Assembly (NCBI GenBank): GCA_046727855.1
Contig: JBKPDL010000018.1
Coordinates: 1-24,054 of the forward strand
Direction: 5' to 3'
DNA from: DASPWV01 sp046727855
GTDB taxonomy: Bacteria > Acidobacteriota > Vicinamibacteria > Vicinamibacterales > UBA2999
Length of the DNA: 24,054 bases
Shown here: piece after piece, positions 15,023-23,580 of the stretch
Numbering within the stretch: position 1 is the first letter of the stretch
Layout of the letters: every line of letters begins with the position of its first letter
Translations under genes and position numbers: made by a program
Notes under the pieces: generated by a model
What the model saw: only the letters and a program-made list of their open reading frames with translations
Databases searched by the model: none
Told to the model about the DNA's origin: nothing

Positions 15023-15086
15023 GCCACCGCTCGGACTGGAAGCCAATGACCCCCTCGTAATAGCGTGTGCGAGAGGTGGTCGTCAA

Positions 15087-15488
15087 GTGAATCCCAATCC
15101 AATTACCAGGCAGCCAGTGTTTTACTCCTTGCCCGGCGCCGAGGCCGCGCAGGTCGAGCGAGACGTCGCGTTCCCTGGAGCTGACGGAGAAGTTCTGGCG
15201 CTCGATGTGTATCGCCCGGCCGAGAGTGACGCACATCCGCGGCTGCCTGTCGTGGTCATGGTGCACGGTTATCCCGATCCCGGCTTCGAAAAGATGCTCG
15301 CGTGCCGATTCAAAGAAATGCAGTCGATCGTCTCATGGGGACGATTGATGGCAGCCTCCGGGATGGCAGCAATCGCGTATACAACTCGTGAGCCAGCCGC
15401 GGATCTGCGTGCGTTGCTCGGGTGGCTTCGCCACCACTCGGCAGACGCTGGCGTTTCTACAGCGGCATCTCGGATAATCCGAGGATGA
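15087..15488 (+). pseudogene. Truncated alpha/beta hydrolase (dienelactone hydrolase-like), N-terminal half only
   Basis: The frame starts with GTG at 15087 behind a weak gagagg site and reads 133 residues. It contains the early part of an alpha/beta hydrolase: strand and oxyanion segment PVVVMVHGYPDPGFE near residue 76, a helix, and a stretch of hydrophobic residues with YTTREPAADLRALLGWLRHH near 108. It stops before the nucleophile elbow, so the catalytic Ser, Asp and His are all missing. Full-length relatives are about twice as long or more. The last 11 codons look unrelated, and the stop overlaps the ATG of the next gene. I read it as a gene cut by a deletion at about 15455; a functional short product is less likely. 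Confidence 0.75.
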
Positions 15489-15997
15489 CCGGTCATCCCG
15501 AGCGAACTGAAGCCGCCGAGTACTACTTCAGGTATATCGATCAGGTGCCCAGCGGCGACATCTGCGCCATTCTGGCTGCTCAGCATCAGGAAACGCTCGC
15601 CGAGTTGCGCGGCATCTCCGAGGATCGATCCCGCCACCGCTACGCGCCCGACAAGTGGAGCATTCGCGAAGTGCTCGGCCACATCAACGACACCGAGCGG
15701 CTGTTCGTCGCGCGCGCGTTCTGGTTTGCGCGCGGCTTTGCGACGCCGCTCCCGAGCTTCGATCAGAACGTCGCGGTTGCCGCCGCCGCTGCCGATGAAC
15801 GGTCGTGGAACAGCCACCTCGAGGAGTTCGATGCCGTTCGCGGCGCGACGCTCTCGTTTTTCCGGAATCTGCCTGGCGACGCGTGGACGCGCCGCGGCAT
15901 CGCGAGCGACAACCCGTTCACCGTACGCGCGCTCGCATACCTCGCGGCCGGGCACGTCGTCCATCACATGTCGATTCTGCGCAGTCGCTACCGTTAA
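15485..15997 (+). CDS. DinB superfamily protein (putative metal-binding four-helix bundle)
   Basis: This 170-residue protein has the DinB/YfiT fold. The three histidines that form the metal site in this family are present: His65 in REVLGHINDTE, His157 in AYLAAGHVVHHM, and His160 or His161. Members act as metal-dependent thiol transferases (bacillithiol or mycothiol-linked in some groups) or have unknown roles. ATG 15485 is chosen: it follows a short gagg and overlaps the stop of the truncated hydrolase as ATGA, and it gives the normal family start. A longer frame beginning at 15422 would add 21 residues that belong to the other frame. A second, different DinB-like gene follows on the same strand. 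Confidence 0.85.
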   Translation: MTGHPERTEAAEYYFRYIDQVPSGDICAILAAQHQETLAELRGISEDRSRHRYAPDKWSIREVLGHINDTERLFVARAFWFARGFATPLPSFDQNVAVAAAAADERSWNSHLEEFDAVRGATLSFFRNLPGDAWTRRGIASDNPFTVRALAYLAAGHVVHHMSILRSRYR

Positions 15998-16095
15998 CAC
16001 CTTCGGCAACGGACGTGTGACTGCATCAGCGGCGTTTTTTGAAACGATGAGACAGTTTCATCCGCGAGCGCGGTGAATGCTCGTATGCTCGTCGG

Positions 16096-16557
16096 ATGCA
16101 CTACGTCGCTGAACTGAGGGAGGCGGTCAACTGCGCGACGCCCAAACTGCTGGCGCTTGGCGATCGCAGCGCAACGCGCGCGGCGCCGGGCAAGTGGTCG
16201 GCGCGCGAAGTCCTGGGACACCTCGTTGATTCGGCCGCCAACAATCACCAGCGTTTCGTGCGCGGTCAGTTGCAGGACGATCTGATCTTCCCCGGCTACG
16301 CGCAGGAGGACTGGGTGCGCATCGGGCGTTACCAGGACGCGGCGTGGGAGGAGCTGGTGACGCTGTGGCGCACGTTCAATCTGCAGATTGCCCGGGTGAT
16401 GGAGGGGACGCCGGAGGAAGTGCGACGACGCCCGCGGGCACGCCACAGCTTCGATCAAATCGGCGTGCCCGTGTCGCACGGGGAGCCGGCGACGTTAGAG
16501 CTCGTGATGGTGGATTACGTGAAGCACCTGAAGCACCACCTCTCACAGATCCTGTAG
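16096..16557 (+). CDS. DinB superfamily protein
   Basis: This 153-residue protein has the same four-helix fold as its upstream neighbour, but the two share little sequence. His42 (REVLGHLVDSA), His144 and His147/His148 (DYVKHLKHHLSQIL) match the expected metal ligands, with the typical kWSareVLGHl opening (KWSAREVLGHL). The two DinB-like genes are separated by 98 bases and may be ancient duplicates. No strong Shine-Dalgarno site is seen. Function within the family is not predictable. Confidence 0.85.
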   Translation: MHYVAELREAVNCATPKLLALGDRSATRAAPGKWSAREVLGHLVDSAANNHQRFVRGQLQDDLIFPGYAQEDWVRIGRYQDAAWEELVTLWRTFNLQIARVMEGTPEEVRRRPRARHSFDQIGVPVSHGEPATLELVMVDYVKHLKHHLSQIL

Positions 16558-16595
16558 GTTTGACCTTCGCTGCGTTCGTTCAGGGCGTGCAGGAA

Positions 16596-18299
<1,704 letters not shown>

Positions 18300-18318
18300 C
18301 TGAAACGTACAGATTACA

Positions 18319-19065
18319 TCACGGGCTGCACGGATCGCCGGCCAGCGTCCCGAGCACGAACAGTGGATTGCGGCCGCGCCGCGTGAAGCCATAGGTGGTA
18401 CCGCGCGGCACCGACACGAACGTGCCGGCCTGGAGCGGCACGTCGCTGCCGCCCATCTTGAGCGTGCCTTCGCCGCCAACGACGTAGATCATGGCGTCGG
18501 CGGTGGCGTGCTGGCGGTTGTCCCAAGGCTCGCGAATCTGCCACAACACCGTTTGCACCAGGCCGCTGCACGCGATGGGCGAGACCTTCTGCGGCTCCGT
18601 GCCGCCGATGAAATTGCGCTCGATGAAATCCGGAACCACCACAGTCACGGCTTTGCCGGGAGGAGGAAGCTCAGGCTTCGCGGGCGCCGCTGGTGTTGGC
18701 GCAGGAGGAGGCTCAGGAGGCTTCTCGGCCGCTGACAGGACGACATGCTGATCGAGCGCACGCTGTCCGGCCGGGACCGTGACGTCACGCTCCAGCGTGA
18801 CGAATCCCTCGCACGTAAACCGAAGGCGATATGTGCCGCTGCGCAGCCCTTCGAACCTGAGCGAGCCGGCAGACTCAGTGATGCCTTCGCGTTCAATTGG
18901 TCCGGACGCTCTTACGGCGACACCCGTCAAGGGCGCGCCTCTGCCATCCGTCACGGTGATGGACAGTGCGGTTGTCACAGTGGGGGAGGCTGCGCGCGGT
19001 TTCGTCGTCTGCGCATCGGCGCCGGCGGAATAGCCAAGGAAAGTGACGAGTAGCACGAGGGTCAT
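18319..19065 (-). CDS. Exported carboxypeptidase-regulatory-like / cupin two-domain protein
   Basis: This 248-residue protein begins with a signal peptide (LVLLVTFLGYSAGADAQ). Residues about 32-110 form a beta-sandwich of the carboxypeptidase regulatory-like type (SITVTDGRGAPLTGVAV, then LRSGTYRLRFTCEGF). A proline- and alanine-rich linker (about 114-137) follows. The C-terminal domain (about 165-245) is a cupin, with QHATADAMIYVVGGEGTLKM and VPLQAGTFVSVPRGTTYGF as the two cupin motifs. His is present in the first motif, but the usual second HxH and Glu set is incomplete, so metal binding is uncertain. It probably acts outside the cytoplasm, perhaps as a binding protein. The gene lies just upstream of glnS on the same strand. 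Confidence 0.85.
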   Translation of the reverse strand: MTLVLLVTFLGYSAGADAQTTKPRAASPTVTTALSITVTDGRGAPLTGVAVRASGPIEREGITESAGSLRFEGLRSGTYRLRFTCEGFVTLERDVTVPAGQRALDQHVVLSAAEKPPEPPPAPTPAAPAKPELPPPGKAVTVVVPDFIERNFIGGTEPQKVSPIACSGLVQTVLWQIREPWDNRQHATADAMIYVVGGEGTLKMGGSDVPLQAGTFVSVPRGTTYGFTRRGRNPLFVLGTLAGDPCSP

Positions 19066-19289
19066 ACAAGCACATCGTAGTTCAACCCAACGGATGAGGT
19101 TGGAAGAACTAAGAACGAAGAACGAAGGGCGAAGAATGAAGAACCAAGAACGAAGCTTGCTCGCAGAAGCTCGCGGAAGCGGCGGCGGGCGAAGCAGGAA
19201 GCCCCTCTATTCTTTGTAGTTGAGAATCCCGTGACCGAAGCGATCCTACGACGCGGCGCGGCCGGGCAGTGTAACATCGGCGGCTGCGC
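19066..19289. promoter_or_regulatory. Divergent intergenic region between the cupin gene and the YjbR-like gene
   Basis: This 224-base divergent gap must hold the promoters of the cupin-glnS pair and the YjbR-like gene. Bases 19101-19155 are the purine-rich gaacgaag repeat block. The remainder is GC-rich, and I see no clear promoter boxes or operator. Confidence 0.4.
19101..19155. repeat. Purine-rich gaacgaagaac repeat block
   Basis: Degenerate copies of gaacgaag/aagaac (for example aagaacgaagaacgaagg at 19111-19128) run for about 55 bases. The block resembles 6582-6630 in both motif and length. It is not coding. Confidence 0.7.
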
Positions 19290-19658
19290 ATGACCCTGAG
19301 CCGGCTCAGCGAGCATTGCAAAACGTTTCCCGGGGTCGCGGAGCAGATCCAGTGGGGGAAAGATCTCGTGTTCAAGGTCGGCGGCAAGATGTTTTGCGTC
19401 GCCAATACCGATCCGGTGGGTGAAGAGATCGCGATGTCGTTCAAGTGCGACGCCGAGACGTTCGCCGATCTGTGCGAGCGTGACGGATGCAGACCGGCGC
19501 CATATATGGCGCGTGCGCAGTGGGTGGGCGTGGAACGATTCGACACATTGCCGGACCGCGAGCTCAAGCCGCTGGTCGCGCGTGCCTACGAGTTGATTCG
19601 AGCGAAGTTGCCGAAGAAAACGCAAGCAGCGCTTGCGAAGAAGGAGAAGCGAGGATGA
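19290..19658 (+). CDS. YjbR/MmcQ family protein
   Basis: This 122-residue protein matches the small MmcQ/YjbR (DUF419) family: FPGVAEQIQWGKDLVFKVGGKMFCV near the start, a central MSFKCDAETFADLCE, then PAPYMARAQWVGVE and a C-terminal helix ELKPLVARAYELIRAKLPKK. Members have a double-wing DNA-binding-like fold of unknown role. ATG 19290 is the only reasonable start. Its stop overlaps the next gene as ATGA, so the two are translationally coupled. Confidence 0.85.
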   Translation: MTLSRLSEHCKTFPGVAEQIQWGKDLVFKVGGKMFCVANTDPVGEEIAMSFKCDAETFADLCERDGCRPAPYMARAQWVGVERFDTLPDRELKPLVARAYELIRAKLPKKTQAALAKKEKRG

Positions 19659-20671
19659 AGCGTGTACGATTGGTTCCGATGACGACGGCGCTGGTGCTTG
19701 TGTTGGCGGGCATTGCCGCGGCGCAGGGATCCGAGCCGCCGACGGCGCCTCCGGCGGACTGGGGTCCGATGAGCATCAATCTCGAAGACGTGCCCTATCC
19801 GCACCCGGTCAAATACATGCCGTTCAGCCTCGAAGGGCAGGACGTGCGCATGGCGTATATGGACGTCGCACCCACAGGCACGGCGAACGGCAAGTCCGTG
19901 ATTCTCCTTCACGGCATGAATTTCTTTGCCGAGGCGTGGACCGAAACCATCGAGATCCTGCGCAAAGAGGGGTATCGCGTGATCGCGATCGATCAAATCG
20001 GCTACGGCCGCTCATCGAAGCCGATCGTGCATTACTCGATCAGCACGCACGCCATGAATACCAAGCGGCTGCTCGATCATCTCGGCATCAAAGTGACCGA
20101 CATCGTCACGCACTCGATGGGCGGCATGGTGGCGAGCCGCTTCTCGGCGCTCTACCCGGATGCGGTGGGCAATCTCGCGATGATCAACCAGATTGGTCTC
20201 TCCGACACGCGCGCCGGGCGTCCCGCGCGCGACATCATGGAGAGCTACAAGGGTGTGCTCGGACGCGACTATCCGGAGATCGTGCGCGGCATGCGCAACT
20301 ACTACGTGAACTGGAAGCCGGAGTACATGAAATACGTGAAGATCCATTACGGCTGGACTCAGAGCGGCGACTGGCCGCGCATGGCGATGGTGCGCGCGTG
20401 GCAGCAGTATGCGATCGCCAACGATCCGGTGGTGTACGACTGGCCGCACATCAAGGCACGCACGCTTGTGATTGGCGGCGAGAAGGATGGTCCGAACTAT
20501 CCCGAACTGGCCAAGCGCGTTGCCGACACGGTGCCGAACGGTCAGCTCTACATCATTCCGGGCGTCGGCCATAACCCGCAGTTCGAAGCACCCGACAAGC
20601 TGTATCCGGTCCTGCTGAGATTCCTCAAAGGCGAGGACGTGGGGAAGAGGAAGGCGACTTCCAGTCAGTGA
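19655..20671 (+). CDS. Exported alpha/beta hydrolase
   Basis: This 338-residue alpha/beta hydrolase has a cleavable signal peptide (MTTALVLVLAGIAAAQ, ending near residue 24). The catalytic machinery is complete: oxyanion HGMN at 86-89, nucleophile Ser154 in THSMGGM, acid Asp278 in GGEKD, and His306 in GVGHNPQFE. A lid of about 70 residues (190-250) is rich in Tyr and Trp. Candidate substrates are esters or haloalkane-like and epoxide-like compounds; this cannot be decided. ATG 19655 is preceded by aaggag at 19641 and overlaps the YjbR-like stop. Expected location is periplasmic or outside the cell. Confidence 0.9.
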   Translation: MKRVRLVPMTTALVLVLAGIAAAQGSEPPTAPPADWGPMSINLEDVPYPHPVKYMPFSLEGQDVRMAYMDVAPTGTANGKSVILLHGMNFFAEAWTETIEILRKEGYRVIAIDQIGYGRSSKPIVHYSISTHAMNTKRLLDHLGIKVTDIVTHSMGGMVASRFSALYPDAVGNLAMINQIGLSDTRAGRPARDIMESYKGVLGRDYPEIVRGMRNYYVNWKPEYMKYVKIHYGWTQSGDWPRMAMVRAWQQYAIANDPVVYDWPHIKARTLVIGGEKDGPNYPELAKRVADTVPNGQLYIIPGVGHNPQFEAPDKLYPVLLRFLKGEDVGKRKATSSQ

Positions 20672-20760
20672 ATTTGGAGATTTGGAAATTTGGAGATTTG
20701 GAGATTTGGAGTCGATTTGGTGATCTCGAAATCTCCAGATCTCCACATTGGGAATCTGCG
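20672..20760. repeat. atttggag tandem repeat with inverted tail
   Basis: Directly after the hydrolase stop, about five near-copies of the 8-9-base unit ggagattt/ggaaattt run to about 20720. They are followed by gatctcgaaatctccagatctcca (20723-20746), which is close to the inverse of the repeat, so the whole can fold into an imperfect hairpin. It could end transcription of the plus-strand pair. No gene lies in it. Confidence 0.6.
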
Positions 20761-20887
20761 GCGGTTACATTTTGCGAAGAATCCGGAATACCGCCGTGTG
20801 GTCGTCCGGCTTTCCATTCGACCAGCTCTGCCACGTAGGCGAACCTCGTTCGCTGAGATGAACTCGATCTTCGTCGCGTATCCGAAT
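20761..20887. other. Non-coding stretch, no gene recognised
   Basis: These 127 bases lie between the repeat and the rhodanese remnant. Short open frames exist on the minus strand (one ends FRILRKM near 20775) but match nothing I know. A piece at about 20820-20845 resembles a tRNA-Ser D-arm on the minus strand (ggcagagctggtcgaatgg), without an anticodon arm or T-arm. Confidence 0.4.
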
Positions 20888-21161
20888 TCAGCGCGGCGGC
20901 GCCTTCGGAAACACCTTCTTCTTGCCGCTCGTTCCCTTGTAGTCGCCAAGCCCGCAGAACGCCATCACCTTGTAGCCCCTCGCTTCGAGCAACGCCGCGG
21001 CACGCGCGGCGCGTCCACCGGCGTTTCAAGCGGTGATGATGGCTTCGTCTTTGGGGATCTCGTTCAGCCGTTTCTCGATCTGCCCGAGCGGGATGTTGAC
21101 GTATCCCTCGAAAGTGCCGAGCTCCTCGAGTTCCTTGGGCTCGCCACAACACCCGGCTCAT
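20888..21161 (-). pseudogene. Rhodanese-like domain remnant with in-frame TGA at the catalytic cysteine position
   Basis: On the minus strand, GGAGG (21171-21167) precedes ATG 21161, but a one-base frame change about 20 bases later is needed to enter the homologous frame. That frame reads EPKELEELGTFEGYVNIPLG and then KDEAIITA, hits TGA at 21028-21026, and continues NAGGRAARAAALLEARGYK to CGLGDYKG and a stop at 20890-20888. Rhodaneses have Cys in this loop (A-C-x-x-GxRA), so the TGA replaces that Cys; TGC to TGA is one substitution. About 25 N-terminal residues of a full domain are missing. A strong hairpin (21025-20991) follows the TGA. The simplest reading is a decayed sulfurtransferase gene; a selenocysteine codon is possible but unsupported by other data. 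It lies 28 bases after the STAS gene on the same strand. Confidence 0.7.
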
Positions 21162-21189
21162 TCGCACCTCCATGCAAAATGCGCCTGCG

Positions 21190-21555
21190 CTACGCAAACG
21201 GTTCGTCGGCCGGCTGTTTGGTCGCGAAGCTTGCGATCGCCTGCGATTCGGAATCGAACGATTCGAAAATGGTGAGCAGTCTGGTCACGTCGAGGACTCG
21301 GAAGCTGCGGTGGTGCAGTTTGCACAATTTGAGTTTTCCGTCGCGTTTATCGAGCGTGATGAACTTGCTCACCAGCATGCCGAGGCCGGCACTGTCCATA
21401 TACGTGACCTCGTCGAGGTTGAGCAGCATCTTGCGACAGCCGAGCCGCACCAATCGATCGACCGTGTCACGAAAGTCGTTTTGACGCTCCTCGACGAACC
21501 GGCCTCTCAGGTCGAGGATGGTCACGTCGCCAACGACTCGCTCCGAAATCTGCAT
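21190..21555 (-). CDS. STAS-domain anti-sigma-factor antagonist (RsbV/SpoIIAA-like)
   Basis: This 121-residue single STAS domain begins MQISERVVGDVTILDLRGRF. The phosphorylation site is intact: Ser55 in TYMDSAGLGML, with Asp54 before it, as in anti-anti-sigma factors that are switched by phosphorylation. No serine kinase (RsbW-like) or sigma factor lies nearby, so its partner is elsewhere. It starts 7 bases after the TonB-like gene, and the rhodanese remnant follows. Confidence 0.9.
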   Translation of the reverse strand: MQISERVVGDVTILDLRGRFVEERQNDFRDTVDRLVRLGCRKMLLNLDEVTYMDSAGLGMLVSKFITLDKRDGKLKLCKLHHRSFRVLDVTRLLTIFESFDSESQAIASFATKQPADEPFA

Positions 21556-21562
21556 AAGACAG

Positions 21563-22564
21563 TCACTGAAGATTGAAGTCTACGGTTACCGTCATAATGA
21601 CAGGTACCGCGACACCGTTGAGTACCGTTGGAGTGAATTCCCACTGCCGAACGGCATCGATTGCCGCTTGATCGAGCAGCGGGATGGAGCGCAGCACGTT
21701 GGCGCTCGTGACTTTACCGTCCGCGTCGACGACGACTTCCAGAATCACGACGCCTTTGACGCCCGCCTGTTGCGCCTCAGGCGGGTACTGCGGGCGTACG
21801 TCTTTGATTTTTTGCGGCTGCCTGATGCCTCCTCCGACGCGAACCGGGCTGCCAAGTGACGGCGGCGGCGGGGGTGGCGCAGCGGGCGCGCCGCCGGTGA
21901 TCTCACCGACGATCGTCCGCGGCGGCTGCGTCGTGCGCGAGCGTGACTTCTGCATCAGTTCCTCGGACTGCTGCAGCAGCCGCGCACGCTCTGCCGGGTC
22001 GGTCTCCAATTCCGCTTTCATCCGCAGCGCGCCGGCATGCGCGGAGTCCACGGTAGGATCGTCCGCCGCGATGATGCGTGCATCCTCCACTGCGCGAAGC
22101 GCCTGCTCGACGTGCAGGGCAGCCTCCTGGAACTGCGTCATGCGCAGACGCTTCGCAAATTCGACATGAGCGGTGATGGTGAACCAGACCGGCCGCACAT
22201 TGGCCGGCGACGCGCGCCGCCATTCGTCGGCGATCGACAGCACCTGTTCCGGGTTATACATCGGCGGATACAGGCCGATCAGTGCCGCGTAGACGGGATC
22301 GACCTGGGAGGTCGCCGCGAGCGCCGCACGCAGCGTGGTTTCGGCCTCGTGCGGGCGGCTGTTCAGGCGATAGATCTGTGCGAGTTCGAGATAGGCGCGC
22401 ACGCCACCTGGCTGCGCCGCGATCTCGGCTTTCAACTCTGCCTCGCTCCGCATCGAACGCGACCCAGCGGGTGCGGACAATTCTCCGCGGACATCTTGCG
22501 CCGCCGCGTTCGTCGCGGTTGATAGCCCACATGCCAACACGAGAGCCGTCAGCTTGTTTGCCAT
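21563..22564 (-). CDS. TPR / TonB C-terminal domain protein
   Basis: This 333-residue exported protein has a signal peptide (ANKLTALVLACGLSTATNAAAQ). Residues about 45-200 are helical and resemble tetratricopeptide repeats (LELAQIYRLNSRPHEAETTL, YAALIGL). A proline-rich linker follows (PAAPPPPPPSLG). The last 76 residues form a TonB C-terminal domain (PQYPPEAQQAGVKGVVILEV, WEFTPTVLNG). It lacks the N-terminal membrane anchor of a true energy transducer, so it is probably periplasmic and may bind outer-membrane receptors or act as a stand-alone TonB_C protein. ATG 22564 is chosen over ATG 22588 because it begins the signal peptide. The same operon continues to the STAS gene. Confidence 0.88.
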   Translation of the reverse strand: MANKLTALVLACGLSTATNAAAQDVRGELSAPAGSRSMRSEAELKAEIAAQPGGVRAYLELAQIYRLNSRPHEAETTLRAALAATSQVDPVYAALIGLYPPMYNPEQVLSIADEWRRASPANVRPVWFTITAHVEFAKRLRMTQFQEAALHVEQALRAVEDARIIAADDPTVDSAHAGALRMKAELETDPAERARLLQQSEELMQKSRSRTTQPPRTIVGEITGGAPAAPPPPPPSLGSPVRVGGGIRQPQKIKDVRPQYPPEAQQAGVKGVVILEVVVDADGKVTSANVLRSIPLLDQAAIDAVRQWEFTPTVLNGVAVPVIMTVTVDFNLQ

Positions 22565-22594
22565 GAATGAAATGTTACCGCTGTGCAAGCCATA

Positions 22595-23338
22595 TTAACG
22601 GGTTAAAAGCCAGACTCCGAGCGCCCCCACCGCGACTCCCACGACCTTTCGATATCGCTCAGGTGACAACCCAAGAAACAACCTTTCGCCCACTACGGTG
22701 CCAATGACACACCCAAGCGAAGCGACCGCGATCGGCAACATCAGTGCCAGCAACTCGCCGCCGGCACGCGCAAGATACACAGGGGTTCGCGCGGCATCGA
22801 CTAGCAACGCCACCGCCGTGCCGCTGGCGAGATAGGCGCGGGGGGCAAGATTGAAGGCGAGAAGGCCAGCCGCGCGGAGTCCCCCTTGATTGCCGACCAG
22901 GCCGCCAAAGAGTCCCGACAAAAACCCAAGCACGATCGCGACCGGCGCCGGCGGCTTCCATCCTCCGAAGCCGCGAGTCAGGTTCGTGATCGCGGTCGCG
23001 ATGAGGAGGATGCCCAATACGACGAACAGCCACCGCTCGCCGAACACGTTTTGCAGCCACGCCCCGATGAGTCCGCCGACCGCGCTCGGCACGCCAAAGC
23101 GTAGAATCACACTTCGATCGATGGCGCGGCGATGTTGAAAAAAGCGTATCGCGGTTGCAACCAGGTGCGGAATCGCGACGGCCGCGACCGCGATGGCCGG
23201 CGCAAGCCGCGTCAGAAGGAGCGGTGTGAGAAGGCTGCCTATGCCAAAGCCGACAATCGCAGCTGTTGCGCCGGACACGACGCCAAGCGCAAAGAGCACG
23301 ACGAGAAACACGTGCCGATGGTGGCACAATGCCGCCAC
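22595..23338 (-). CDS. TauE/SafE family (TSUP) membrane permease
   Basis: This 247-residue membrane protein has about eight hydrophobic segments. The TSUP repeats are visible as GATAAIVGFGIGSLLTPLLL near residue 23 and SGLFGGLVGNQGGLRAAGLL near residue 140. Family members export sulfite, sulfoacetate or other organosulfonates and sulfur-containing anions across the inner membrane. The gene starts the minus-strand set TSUP - TonB-like - STAS - rhodanese remnant, with 30 bases to the TonB-like gene. A sulfurtransferase remnant in the same set fits a sulfur-related role (inference). The start at 23338 is the longest option. Confidence 0.88.
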   Translation of the reverse strand: MAALCHHRHVFLVVLFALGVVSGATAAIVGFGIGSLLTPLLLTRLAPAIAVAAVAIPHLVATAIRFFQHRRAIDRSVILRFGVPSAVGGLIGAWLQNVFGERWLFVVLGILLIATAITNLTRGFGGWKPPAPVAIVLGFLSGLFGGLVGNQGGLRAAGLLAFNLAPRAYLASGTAVALLVDAARTPVYLARAGGELLALMLPIAVASLGCVIGTVVGERLFLGLSPERYRKVVGVAVGALGVWLLTR

Positions 23339-23380
23339 ACTGCGAAAGAGTGGCTAGATCAGGCCCTGGATACAGTTTTC

Positions 23381-23575
23381 GGGACGCAGATGGACGCAGA
23401 TACGTTTGGGACGCAGATGGACGCAGATATTCTGGGACGCAGATGGACGCAGATACGTTTGGGACGCAGATGGACGCAGATACGTTTGGGACGCAGATGG
23501 ACGCAGATATTTTCGAACGCAGATAAACGCAGATACGTTGGGAACGCAGATATCCGCAGATATCCGCAGATACGA
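23381..23575. repeat. 26-27-bp tandem repeat array (acgcagat units)
   Basis: Five complete units start at 23381, 23408, 23434, 23461 and 23488. Each begins gggacgcagatggacgcag and ends atacgttt (units 1, 3, 4) or atattct/atattttc (units 2, 5). Degenerate units follow to about 23575. Each unit is itself a doublet of the octamer acgcagat. The array lies between the TSUP gene and the methyltransferase end. It has no spacer structure and encodes no known protein; open frames in it are by-products of the 27-base period. Its alternating types suggest growth by two-unit duplication. Confidence 0.9.
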
Positions 23576-23580
23576 TCCGC

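Noticed and set aside
16040..16062. tgaaac ... gtttca inverted repeat between the DinB genes
   Set aside because: The arms are only 6 bp with a 9-base loop and no T-tract following; too weak to call a terminator or operator.
18300..18479. 60-residue N-terminal extension of glutaminyl-tRNA synthetase
   Set aside because: It is Arg/Cys/Ala-rich, overlaps the upstream cupin gene and has no family similarity; ATG 18299 gives normal length.
20815..20850. tRNA-Ser-like D-arm on the minus strand
   Set aside because: Only about 19 bases resemble a D-arm; there is no anticodon arm, T-arm or matching acceptor stem.
20625..21197. 190-codon minus-strand open frame over the rhodanese region
   Set aside because: Its translation is Arg-rich and unlike any family. 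The homologous rhodanese sequence lies in another frame, and the frame runs on through the atttggag repeat.
23381..23575. CRISPR-like array
   Set aside because: Units are directly adjacent with no unique spacers, the unit itself is a doublet of an octamer, and there are no cas genes.
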